Positions 6,011 through 12,112 of a stretch of 15,276 nucleotides of DNA are shown in pieces (positions within the stretch are counted from its first letter, which is position 1; each line of letters opens with the position of its first letter). Position numbers and translations under genes: made by a program. The DNA comes from an uncultured Collinsella sp. (GTDB taxonomy: Bacteria; Actinomycetota; Coriobacteriia; Coriobacteriales; Coriobacteriaceae): positions 1 to 15,276 of the forward strand of contig CABRDB010000034.1 of assembly GCA_902469555.1 (NCBI GenBank), in the 5' to 3' direction. Under the pieces are notes generated by a model, which was not told the origin of the DNA, did not search any database, and worked only from the letters and a program-made list of their open reading frames with translations.

Positions 6011-6934
6011 TTACAGCTTGGCGTCGATGTCGACGCTCTGATACGTAGGGGTCTGCTGGACATAGAGCTTGATGCCCATGTCGAGCAGCTGGTTGACGTC
6101 GGCCTTCTGGGTGGCGTCGAGGAAGACGGAGCTGTCCTTGCCGCCGACCTGATCGGCACCGTTGTGGTTGGCGGTGGCGCCCAGGTTGATGGCGTCGAGC
6201 TTGTAGCCCTGGCAGAACTGCAGCATCTCGGCAGTGTTGCCAAAGACGAACATGACGCGCTCGCCGAGGGTGTTGAGCTTATCCATCTTGGCGAGGGCAC
6301 GCTCGACGGTGAAGACGTTCAGGCGCACGCCCTGGGGCTTGGCCAGCTTAAGAGCGCCCTTCTTGATGTCATCGTTGGCGGCAGCGTTGTCGACGACGAT
6401 GATGCGCTCGGCCTGGACCTTGGTGGTCCAGGTAAAGACGACCTGGCCGTGCAGCAGACGGTAGTCAAGACGTGCGAGGACGATCTTGGCGGGACCGGAG
6501 CTGTGACGGGACGCCTTGGCCTTCTTTGCGGGAGCCGCGGCGGCCTCGACCGGTGCGTTGGGGTTGGTCAGACCGGTGCGGGCCTCGTTGATGAGGGCCG
6601 CGAGCTCGGCGCCCTTGACGGGGACGGGGCTCATAGCGAGCGTGAGCGCCAGCGGGATGTTGAAACCGCTGACAACCGTAAACTTCGTGCCGTTCTTGGA
6701 AAGCTCGACCATGTTGTTGTTGACCGAGCTGCCGAGCATATCGGTCAGCACATAGACGGTGTCGTCCGCGTTGAACGTGGCGATCATGGCGTCCACCTTA
6801 TTGGTGATGGGCTCCTTGTCGTCACGAGCAAGCGACACGACGTGGACGTTCGACACGTCGCCGAGAACCATCTCGAGCGTGTCTTTGGCGCCTGCGGCCA
6901 GGCCGCCATGAGATGCGAGAATGATCTGATTCAT
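6011..6934 (-). CDS. PTS system mannose/fructose/sorbose family, fused IIAB component
   Basis: A 307-residue cytosolic phosphotransfer protein that relays phosphate from HPr to the incoming substrate. Residues 1-125 are the IIA domain: His9 in ILASHGGLA is the phosphorylation site and Asp65 in VLTDMLGSS is the conserved partner acid. A flexible Ala/Pro/Lys linker (about 128-148, AAAAPAKKAKA) leads to the IIB domain (149-307), whose phosphorylated His162 lies in RLDYRLLHGQVVFTW. The fusion order A-B is that of E. coli ManX. It is the first gene of the PTS operon; AGGAGG precedes the ATG at 6932-6934. The promoter region just upstream has a TATAAT and the ACGT-N5-ACGT motif. Both domains look active. 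The substrate is inferred from the neighbouring deglycase-like SIS genes (an Amadori product) rather than from this protein. Confidence 0.96.
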   Translation of the reverse strand: MNQIILASHGGLAAGAKDTLEMVLGDVSNVHVVSLARDDKEPITNKVDAMIATFNADDTVYVLTDMLGSSVNNNMVELSKNGTKFTVVSGFNIPLALTLAMSPVPVKGAELAALINEARTGLTNPNAPVEAAAAPAKKAKASRHSSGPAKIVLARLDYRLLHGQVVFTWTTKVQAERIIVVDNAAANDDIKKGALKLAKPQGVRLNVFTVERALAKMDKLNTLGERVMFVFGNTAEMLQFCQGYKLDAINLGATANHNGADQVGGKDSSVFLDATQKADVNQLLDMGIKLYVQQTPTYQSVDIDAKL

Positions 6935-6960
6935 CTTGCCTCCTCCTTTTCGTTATGGTC

Positions 6961-6979
6961 ATTATAACGTCTTATACGT
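6961..6979 (-). promoter_or_regulatory. PTS operon promoter with overlapping candidate operator
   Basis: On the minus strand a perfect -10 TATAAT (6961-6966) lies 26 bases before the IIAB start. Immediately upstream, in the -10/-35 spacer, is ACGT-ATAAG-ACGT (6967-6979), the same half-site layout as before the left GntR gene. No good -35 is present at 17 bases (AATATA there), which suggests an activator-dependent or weak promoter. I infer control by the left GntR protein. Confidence 0.55.
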
Positions 6980-7004
6980 TGCTTATATTGCTAATTAGTA
7001 TAAA

Positions 7005-7039
7005 GACCGTTCGCGGGTGAAAATCGACCGTTGACGGGT
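7005..7039. promoter_or_regulatory. Two direct repeats 21 bp apart upstream of the PTS promoter
   Basis: GACCGTTCGCGGGT (7005-7018) and GACCGTTGACGGGT (7026-7039) match at 12 of 14 positions and start exactly 21 bp apart, two helical turns, so a protein would sit on the same face at both. They lie about 45-80 bp upstream of the PTS -10, where an activator often binds. This may be a second regulatory input for the PTS operon. Confidence 0.4.
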
Positions 7040-7117
7040 TTAACGTACTTGAAACGTTGGGGCTGGGTAGGCCGGCGCTGGCTGGATAACCCCAGGTCGG
7101 ACGCCGCGCTCAATCCC

Positions 7118-8200
7118 CTATCGCACGAAGTACCAGGGGCTTTCCTGCACGGTGGGCTCCAGCGCGATGCCGGTGCGCTCGCGGAACAGATCCATGTCCT
7201 GCGATTTCTCCGTCCACCACGCGTTGGGCTTAAAGGTCATGCTCTCAACGATATGGCCGACAAAGGCGCTGTTGCGCAGCTTGGAGAAATCGGTGTTCAT
7301 AATCAGGATGGACGCGAGCACCAGCACGATGCCCAGGACCTTGATCGCGCCAGCGGGCTCGGCGTAGATGCCAATACCGACCAGAACGGTCGCCACGGTT
7401 TCGAACGAAGCCACGACCGGCACCTTCGATGTCTCAAGATCCATCGAAAGGCCCTGCATATAGAAGATGTACGCAAGAGCCGTAGGAATAAAGCCAAAGC
7501 CCGCGAACAGCAGAATGAGCTGCGGGGACATTGCCGCGGCTACATCGGACCACGGAGCCGAAAGCACTGCCATAAAGCATCCGCCAAAGACAAAGCCCCA
7601 AAACGTCACCGCCAGCGGATGCAGCGTCTTGGTAGCCATACGGCTAAACACCGCCAGAAGTGCACCGCAAAGTCCGGCGATCACACCCGACGCGACGCCC
7701 CAAGCCGAGAAATGGAAACCAGACAGGTCGCCGCTCGTCACCGCGAGCACGCAACCCACAATGTTAAAGACGATGGCGACGAGCTTGTTGGGGGTCACGT
7801 CCTCGCGATAAAGCACGCGGCCGAGCACGACGCCAAACACCGGCGAGGTGTAAAGCAGCACCGAGGCCGTGGACATGCCCACCTCGCCCATGCACTCGTA
7901 ATAAAGCGTGTTAGCGGTGGCGAGGCCGATAATGCCAAGAAGCGCGCAGGGAACAAGCTCTTTAGGACTTGCCTTGAATAGTGCCATAGGACCCGAGGCT
8001 TTTCCCTCACGAGCACCTCCCTGGCAACCCATAAACGCCAAGACCGGAGCCATTAAGACGGCACCCGACAACAAGCGAAAGGCAGCCATGCTCTGGGACG
8101 AAACGCCCATGGCCGAGATGCCGTTTACAAAGATTCCGATGCTGCCCCACATAAGCGCGGCGATCAGCACCAGCACATAGCCCAGATTGCTTTTCTTCAA
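7118..8200 (-). CDS. EamA/DMT-family transporter (RhaT/RarD-like)
   Basis: A 360-residue drug/metabolite-type carrier with ten predicted membrane helices arranged as two EamA repeats (about 5-145 and 155-300). The first helix holds VLVLIAALMWGSIGIFVNGI, and motifs ANTLYYECMG and FGFIPTALAYIFYMQGL are typical. Members export amino acids, amines or metabolites. After the last helix there is a soluble tail of about 60 residues, from DFSKLRN to SPWYFVR, which most members lack. I prefer the TTG at 8198-8200 because GAGGAGG precedes it by 5 bases; the in-frame ATG at 8234-8236 would add 12 residues, has no ribosome site and overlaps the probable promoter. The gene lies between the PTS operon and the second SIS gene and carries a candidate copy of the same operator. 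I infer that it moves a product or substrate of the pathway. Confidence 0.88.
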   Translation of the reverse strand: MKKSNLGYVLVLIAALMWGSIGIFVNGISAMGVSSQSMAAFRLLSGAVLMAPVLAFMGCQGGAREGKASGPMALFKASPKELVPCALLGIIGLATANTLYYECMGEVGMSTASVLLYTSPVFGVVLGRVLYREDVTPNKLVAIVFNIVGCVLAVTSGDLSGFHFSAWGVASGVIAGLCGALLAVFSRMATKTLHPLAVTFWGFVFGGCFMAVLSAPWSDVAAAMSPQLILLFAGFGFIPTALAYIFYMQGLSMDLETSKVPVVASFETVATVLVGIGIYAEPAGAIKVLGIVLVLASILIMNTDFSKLRNSAFVGHIVESMTFKPNAWWTEKSQDMDLFRERTGIALEPTVQESPWYFVR

Positions 8201-8239
8201 CGCAGCCTCCTCAGTATTGTTTCCAATATGTTTCATACT

Positions 8240-8252
8240 ACGTTATAGTCGT
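8240..8252. promoter_or_regulatory. Candidate operator before the EamA gene
   Basis: ACGTTATAGTCGT on the plus strand matches ACGT-N5-ACGT with one mismatch. It overlaps a weak promoter on the minus strand: TTGAAA at 8263-8268 and TATAAC at 8242-8247, with a 15-base spacer. CGTTATA also occurs twice here in tandem, 9 bp apart. It lies 40-52 bp before the preferred TTG start. Confidence 0.4.
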
Positions 8253-8292
8253 TATATACATTTTTCAAGACACAAATCGGCGAGCGGAAAAG

Positions 8293-8323
8293 TGATCCGT
8301 TTTCCTCCGTCCCCAGCGGATCA
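8293..8323. repeat. Small palindromic element TGATCCG...CGGATCA
   Basis: Perfect 7-bp arms, TGATCCG (8293-8299) and CGGATCA (8317-8323), enclose a pyrimidine-rich loop TTTTCCTCCGTCCCCAG. It sits directly beside the longer palindrome at 8331-8395, between the second SIS gene and the EamA promoter. It is probably a short interspersed element; I see no coding role. Confidence 0.5.
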
Positions 8324-8330
8324 TTCGGCG

Positions 8331-8395
8331 GTTGCGGTGAAATAGTTCCTAAATAGAGGCTTCAAACCCCCAAACAGGAACTATTCCACCGCAAC
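8331..8395. repeat. Long palindromic element with 20-base arms
   Basis: Arms at 8331-8350 and 8376-8395 match at 19 of 20 positions when one is inverted. The left arm starts GTTGCGGTGAAATAGTTCCT, and a 25-base loop separates the arms. It begins 36 bases after the stop of the second SIS gene, so its RNA would fold into a strong hairpin that could end or protect that transcript. Its size and shape suggest a dispersed palindromic repeat or miniature element rather than a simple terminator; no U-tract follows. Confidence 0.7.
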
Positions 8396-8431
8396 TTATG
8401 AGGATATCGAGCTGTTAGGCCACTCTATCCC

Positions 8432-9424
8432 TTAGTAATCGAGCTTCCACATGTAGCGGCGTGTCATGTAGTCCTTGTGGGTGACGGCAGAGAGCGCACG
8501 CATGTACACGTTGTTGAGGATCGGGGCAAAGATCAGGTGGTTGAAGTACTCGCTCACGCTGTCCTTGATGTCGTTGAGGCCGAGCTCCTTGGCGTCGAGC
8601 TGATAGACGCGCTCGCCACCGTACTGGTTGACGAAGCGGATGCCGCGCTCGTCGTTGCAGCGGCTGCGGCCGACGCTGATGAGCTGGAACAGCGAGGTGC
8701 GCTTGTCCAGGATCTCGAAGGGGCCGTGGAAGAAGTCGCAGGTGTTGATGGTGCAGGAGTCGATCTGCAGCATCTCCTGCACGTTGCAGATGCTAAAGAC
8801 GTAGGCGGCACCAAAGAGCGGACCCTGAGCCATCACGTTGATGCAGGGCTTGTCGGCGTTCTGCTCGGCCCACTTGGCAGCGAGCGGACGGGTGTACTCG
8901 ACGGCCTTGCGATAGATGGGGTCGACCAAGTCGAAGGCGGCCATAGCGGTCTCGTACTCGGCATAACCCTCGGTCTGCTGCGTAAGCTCCATGGCGATCA
9001 TGGTCACGACGGCGGAGTTGGTACGACCCATGCAGGACTCGTCGACGGCCAGGCTGTCGTACTTGATCTTGTAGTCGCAGACCTCGGTAAGGCCGGACTC
9101 GTCAACATAGATGGCGATGGTGCTGGCGCCGTGGTCCTTGGCGACCTGGGCGGCGACGATGGTCTCCTTGGTGCCGCGCATGGACACGACGACCGCCAGG
9201 GTGTTCTCGTTGACATAGGCGGGCGTGGCGTGCACGAACTCGTTGCTGGTGTAGCTGGAGCTCACGACCTGCGTGGCCTCGTGCTCCATAAAGTACTGGG
9301 CAGGATAGTTGCCGCCGTTGGATCCGCCGGCGCCAATCCACACGACGCGCTTGATGCCGCCCTTGTCTGCCTTGTCAGCCAAAACCTGGGAGACGACATC
9401 CTTAACCTGTTTCTGAGTAGTCAT
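8432..9424 (-). CDS. SIS-domain sugar-phosphate deglycase-like protein (second paralog)
   Basis: A 330-residue cytosolic two-SIS-domain protein, clearly paralogous to the one at 3150-4133. Shared landmarks are VNE-x-T before the phosphate loop, TQQTEGY (148-154), Glu217 (QEMLQ) and His233 (DFFHGPFE) exactly 16 residues apart, and the ending MTRRYMWKLDY. The putative catalytic Glu/His pair of Salmonella FraB is thus kept. The phosphate loop differs: SMRGTKET (81-88) is one residue shorter than SLGGSTPET in the first paralog, and GEYFH is replaced by CDFFH, so a different substrate is likely. Salmonella gfr also carries two different deglycases. The ATG at 9422-9424 has AAAGG 12 bases upstream, a long spacing. 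The gene is divergent from the right GntR gene, which is its likely regulator. Family firm, deglycase activity inferred, substrate unknown. Confidence 0.85.
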   Translation of the reverse strand: MTTQKQVKDVVSQVLADKADKGGIKRVVWIGAGGSNGGNYPAQYFMEHEATQVVSSSYTSNEFVHATPAYVNENTLAVVVSMRGTKETIVAAQVAKDHGASTIAIYVDESGLTEVCDYKIKYDSLAVDESCMGRTNSAVVTMIAMELTQQTEGYAEYETAMAAFDLVDPIYRKAVEYTRPLAAKWAEQNADKPCINVMAQGPLFGAAYVFSICNVQEMLQIDSCTINTCDFFHGPFEILDKRTSLFQLISVGRSRCNDERGIRFVNQYGGERVYQLDAKELGLNDIKDSVSEYFNHLIFAPILNNVYMRALSAVTHKDYMTRRYMWKLDY

Positions 9425-9463
9425 CGTGCATCAGCCTTTCTTCTCGTTTGATGCTCATCACAG

Positions 9464-9510
9464 GCATACAAGTTACATACATGTTTTGGTTATGTCGACT
9501 AGTTGTATGC
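9464..9510. promoter_or_regulatory. Spaced inverted repeat in the divergent SIS/GntR control region
   Basis: GCATACAA (9464-9471) and TTGTATGC (9503-9510) are perfect inverted copies, 39 bp apart start to start. The half-site TTGTAT also occurs in the palindrome at 9575-9587. It covers the likely promoter of the second SIS gene, where I could not pick a clear -35/-10 pair. Probable binding sites for the right GntR protein. Confidence 0.4.
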
Positions 9511-9574
9511 TATATTTGTCTTAGAAATTTTGCTGATGCAGTTTTCGATAACTAGCTACCAGCGGTTTTGTTGT

Positions 9575-9587
9575 TGTATTGAATACA
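9575..9587. promoter_or_regulatory. Candidate operator TGTATT-G-AATACA before the right GntR gene
   Basis: A perfect 13-bp palindrome with a single central base, 43 bp before the ATG of the divergent GntR gene. Short AT-rich palindromes of this size are usual GntR/HutC operators. It shares the TGTAT half-site with the spaced repeat at 9464-9510, so autoregulation together with control of the SIS gene is likely. Confidence 0.45.
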
Positions 9588-9630
9588 TGCTTGATTAGAT
9601 TCGCACACAGGTTAGATACAGGTTGATCGC

Positions 9631-10353
9631 ATGAACGCTTCGTCAAAAAAGAAACTGGCCCAATACGAGCGCTTGGCGGGCATGCTGCGTGACCGCATCG
9701 CCGCCGGCGTCTACGCGCGCGAAGACAAGCTACCGTCCGAGATGGAACTCATGGACGAATCGGGGCTGTCGCGCAGCACCGTGCGCCACGCCCTTAAGGT
9801 GCTCGTTGATGAGGGCCTGGTGCGCACCGAGCGCGGGCGCGGCGCCTTTGTGGCCGACACGCCGGCGCTCCACGAGAACAACCTGGTGTTTTCGAGCTAC
9901 ACGGCGCAGGTCCAGGGTCAGGGCATGAAGCCCACCACGCGCACCGTGGACTCGGGCTTTGCCAAGGCGGCCGGCAGCATAGCTAAGTTCTTTGATGCCG
10001 CCGTGGGCAGCAAGCTCGTCAAACTTGTCCGTCTGCGTTATCTGGACGATGCGCCACTGTGCCTGGAGACCACCTACCTACCGCCAAGCTTCGAGACGCT
10101 CATCGACCGCGATATCAACGGTTCACTCTACGCCACGCTGCGCCAGGAATTCCATCGCGCGCCGGCACAGGGGCATAAGACCTTTGAGGTGTGCTATGCC
10201 TCGCAAAACGAGGCGTTTTTGCTCAACGTTGAGCGTGGGCAGGCGCTGATCCTGATCACCGACTACGTCTACGACACCGACGGCCGCCCGCTCCATGTCT
10301 CCAAGCGCATCCAACGCACCGACCGCGCCAAATACACCGAGCCCATCGGCTAA
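9631..10353 (+). CDS. GntR/HutC-family transcriptional regulator with UTRA domain (second)
   Basis: A 240-residue regulator and the only plus-strand gene. The winged helix-turn-helix covers about 10-76: KLPSEMELMDESGLSRSTVR lies at its centre and ERGRGAFVAD is the wing. The UTRA effector domain covers about 95-235 and ends YTEPIG. It differs clearly from the regulator at 205-924, so they probably see different ligands and sites. The ATG at 9631-9633 has only a weak AGGT ribosome site 8 bases upstream. It is divergent from the second SIS gene, and the 206-base gap holds a perfect palindrome and a spaced inverted repeat; this arrangement usually marks a local regulator. Its stop codon touches repeat copy 4, and the next gene converges on it. 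Effector unknown; a glycated amine 6-phosphate or a breakdown product is inferred. Confidence 0.92.
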   Translation: MNASSKKKLAQYERLAGMLRDRIAAGVYAREDKLPSEMELMDESGLSRSTVRHALKVLVDEGLVRTERGRGAFVADTPALHENNLVFSSYTAQVQGQGMKPTTRTVDSGFAKAAGSIAKFFDAAVGSKLVKLVRLRYLDDAPLCLETTYLPPSFETLIDRDINGSLYATLRQEFHRAPAQGHKTFEVCYASQNEAFLLNVERGQALILITDYVYDTDGRPLHVSKRIQRTDRAKYTEPIG

Positions 10354-10385
10354 CCCGCCAAAATAAACCTGTCCCTAAATGGTAG
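10354..10385 (-). repeat. Dispersed 45-49-base repeat, copy 4 (shortened)
   Basis: Read on the minus strand it starts CTACCATTTAGGGACAGG and continues TTTATTTTGGCGGG, then stops where the GntR coding sequence begins, so the tail seen in copies 1-3 is missing. It contains the TAG stop of the acetyltransferase gene, exactly as copy 2 does for the HAD gene, and fills the gap between the two convergent genes. Confidence 0.8.
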
Positions 10386-10965
10386 GTTTGGGGAGGTCGG
10401 GGAACCAGGTTGGTTTGGGTTGGTTGGGTGTGCGCTCGGCCAGAATCAGCTCCATCCAGCACATGTCGTACCAGCGGCCGAACTTTTGGGCGCAGCGGTC
10501 GAAGGCGCCCACCAGGCGATATCCCATATGGGCATGGAAATCCTGGCTGTTATGCGTCAGGTACTCGTCGTCCTTATCGTGCGGCACGGCAATGAGCGCG
10601 CACATGTTGGTGATGCCCATTGCGACCAGGCATTGCTTGAGCGCGTCGTGCAGCTTGCGACCCAGCCCGCCATGGCGCACATCGCGCGCCAGATAGATCG
10701 ACGTCTCGACCGACCAGTCATAGGCCTCGCGGCTGTTGAGCTGACTCACATAGGCATAGCCTACCGGGCGCCCGTCCAGCTCCATCACCAGATACGGATA
10801 GCGCTTGAGCGTACGCTCGATGCGCCCGGCAAACTCCTCAACGCTCGGCACCTCGTATTCGCAGGTAATCGCCGTCTGGCGCACATACGGCTCATAGATG
10901 GCAAGCAACGCCGGCGCATCATCGGGCGTCGCCAGGCGAATCGTCGGCTCGAACATTTCGGTCAT
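10375..10965 (-). CDS. GNAT N-acetyltransferase, phosphinothricin acetyltransferase (PAT/MnaT) type
   Basis: A 196-residue acetyl-CoA-dependent acetyltransferase. The first strand/helix region IRLATPDDAPALLAIYEPYV (9-28), the central VETSIYLARDVRHGGLGRKL (86-105, with the acetyl-CoA pyrophosphate loop RHGGLG) and HMGYRLVGAFDRCAQKFGRW (146-165) follow the PAT/YncA pattern. These enzymes acetylate amino groups of methionine sulfone, sulfoximine or phosphinothricin-like compounds and probably act in detoxification. The ATG at 10963-10965 was chosen because GGAGAAGGG lies just before it; an upstream TTG adds 8 residues and is less likely. The last residues TWFPDLPKPTI and the stop run into repeat copy 4, so the tail may have been altered by it. 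It stands behind the aldolase terminator. Confidence 0.92.
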   Translation of the reverse strand: MTEMFEPTIRLATPDDAPALLAIYEPYVRQTAITCEYEVPSVEEFAGRIERTLKRYPYLVMELDGRPVGYAYVSQLNSREAYDWSVETSIYLARDVRHGGLGRKLHDALKQCLVAMGITNMCALIAVPHDKDDEYLTHNSQDFHAHMGYRLVGAFDRCAQKFGRWYDMCWMELILAERTPNQPKPTWFPDLPKPTI

Positions 10966-10981
10966 ACAACCCTTCTCCCCC

Positions 10982-11024
10982 AGAAGCAAAGGCCGCCTTG
11001 CGCCAGACCCAGCGCAAGGCGGCC
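10982..11024 (-). terminator. Terminator after the threonine aldolase gene
   Basis: A perfect 13-bp stem (GGCCGCCTTGCGC at 10991-11003 with its complement at 11012-11024), an 8-base loop, and TTTGCTTCT on the minus strand. It closes the unit holding the aldolase and lies only 17 bases upstream of the acetyltransferase start. Confidence 0.85.
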
Positions 11025-11041
11025 CTCGTCATTGCATCAAG

Positions 11042-12067
11042 CTACAGGACAGCCGCCAACGCGTCGATGTCCTCCTGCGTCGTGGCCCAGCTGGTGCAAA
11101 AGCGCACCACCGTGTGAGTATCGTCGTACTTTTTCCAGTACTCGATCGAGGCATGCTCGCGAATGCGGGCCATATCCTCGTTGGGCAGAATCACGAACTG
11201 CTGGTTGGTCGGCGTCTCCAAGAAGAACTGGTAGCCGCGCTCGTGCAGCACGCGACGAAGCGCCTGCGCGGTTTCGATCGCTTGGCGACCAATCTCAAAA
11301 TACAGGCCGTCGGTAAAGAGCGCCTCAAACTGCACGCCTGTCAGGCGGCCCTTGGCAAGCAGCGCGCCGTGCTGCTTAATGCGCGGAATAGGATGCGCCG
11401 GAGCGTGCATGCCGCAAAACACCACGGCCTCGCCGCAGAGCGCGCCGCACTTGGTGCCGCCGATGTAGAACACGTCGCACAGCTGCGCCAGCTCGGGCAG
11501 GGTAATGTCGCACTCATCGGCCGCCAGCGCATAGGCCAGGCGAGCACCGTCCACAAACAGCGGAATCTCGCGCTTCTGGCAAACCGCGTGAATCGCCGCG
11601 AGCTCGGCCTTGGAGTACAGCGTGCCGTACTCGGTCGATAGGCTCACGTACACGGCGCCCGGGAACACCGTGTGTTCGTAGCTCTCGTTTTCGTAGAACA
11701 CCTGGATATAGTTCTCGAGGTCCTCGGCGTGCATCTTGCCCTCGTAGCCGGGGATGGTGAGTACCTTGTGACCGCCAAACTCGATGGCGCCCGCCTCGTG
11801 GCAGGCGACGTGGCCAGTCTCGGCAGCAACGACGCCCTCGTACGGCGCGAGCAGCATGTCGATCACCGTCGCGTTGGCCTGCGTGCCGCCCACCAGAAAA
11901 AACACGTCGGCATCGGGGGTCTGGCAGGCCTCGCGAATAAGTTGCTTGGCACGCTCGGTATGCGCATCGGTACCGTAGCCGGGCTGCGGCTCCATGTTGG
12001 TATCGACGAGCGCCTGCAGCACCGCTGGGTGTGCGCCGTGGGAATAGTCGTTGTTGAACGCGAGCAT
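11042..12067 (-). CDS. ltaE: Low-specificity L-threonine aldolase (PLP enzyme)
   Basis: A 341-residue cytosolic, PLP-dependent fold-type I enzyme that cleaves L-threonine or L-allo-threonine to glycine and acetaldehyde. The N-terminal NNDYSHGAHP matches the family start. ETGHVACHEAGA holds His86, which stacks on the cofactor; FVDGARLAYAL holds Asp173 and Arg176; IGGTKCGAL holds the Schiff-base Lys206. The length is normal. The ATG at 12065-12067 has GAGAGGA 5-6 bases upstream. It follows the PAP2 gene by 45 bases on the same strand and is closed by a strong terminator, so it is probably the last gene of an mfd-PAP2-aldolase unit, a grouping without an obvious metabolic logic. Closely related beta-eliminating lyases (tyrosine phenol-lyase-like) are a less likely alternative. 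Confidence 0.93.
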   Translation of the reverse strand: MLAFNNDYSHGAHPAVLQALVDTNMEPQPGYGTDAHTERAKQLIREACQTPDADVFFLVGGTQANATVIDMLLAPYEGVVAAETGHVACHEAGAIEFGGHKVLTIPGYEGKMHAEDLENYIQVFYENESYEHTVFPGAVYVSLSTEYGTLYSKAELAAIHAVCQKREIPLFVDGARLAYALAADECDITLPELAQLCDVFYIGGTKCGALCGEAVVFCGMHAPAHPIPRIKQHGALLAKGRLTGVQFEALFTDGLYFEIGRQAIETAQALRRVLHERGYQFFLETPTNQQFVILPNEDMARIREHASIEYWKKYDDTHTVVRFCTSWATTQEDIDALAAVL

Positions 12068-12112
12068 GGCAATCCTCTCTTACCGGGTATCGGCCAGATG
12101 ATTCAAACGGAG

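Noticed and set aside
7040..7117. Terminator after the EamA gene
   Set aside because: GC-rich with repeated GGCTGG, but I found no continuous stem followed by a U-tract, so read-through into the PTS operon cannot be excluded.
8477..9451. 324-residue plus-strand open frame
   Set aside because: Antisense shadow of the second SIS gene; Val/Gly/Asp/Leu-rich with no domain.
1018..10385. CRISPR array from the four repeat copies
   Set aside because: The copies are kilobases apart, in both orientations, and lack regular spacers; there are no cas genes.
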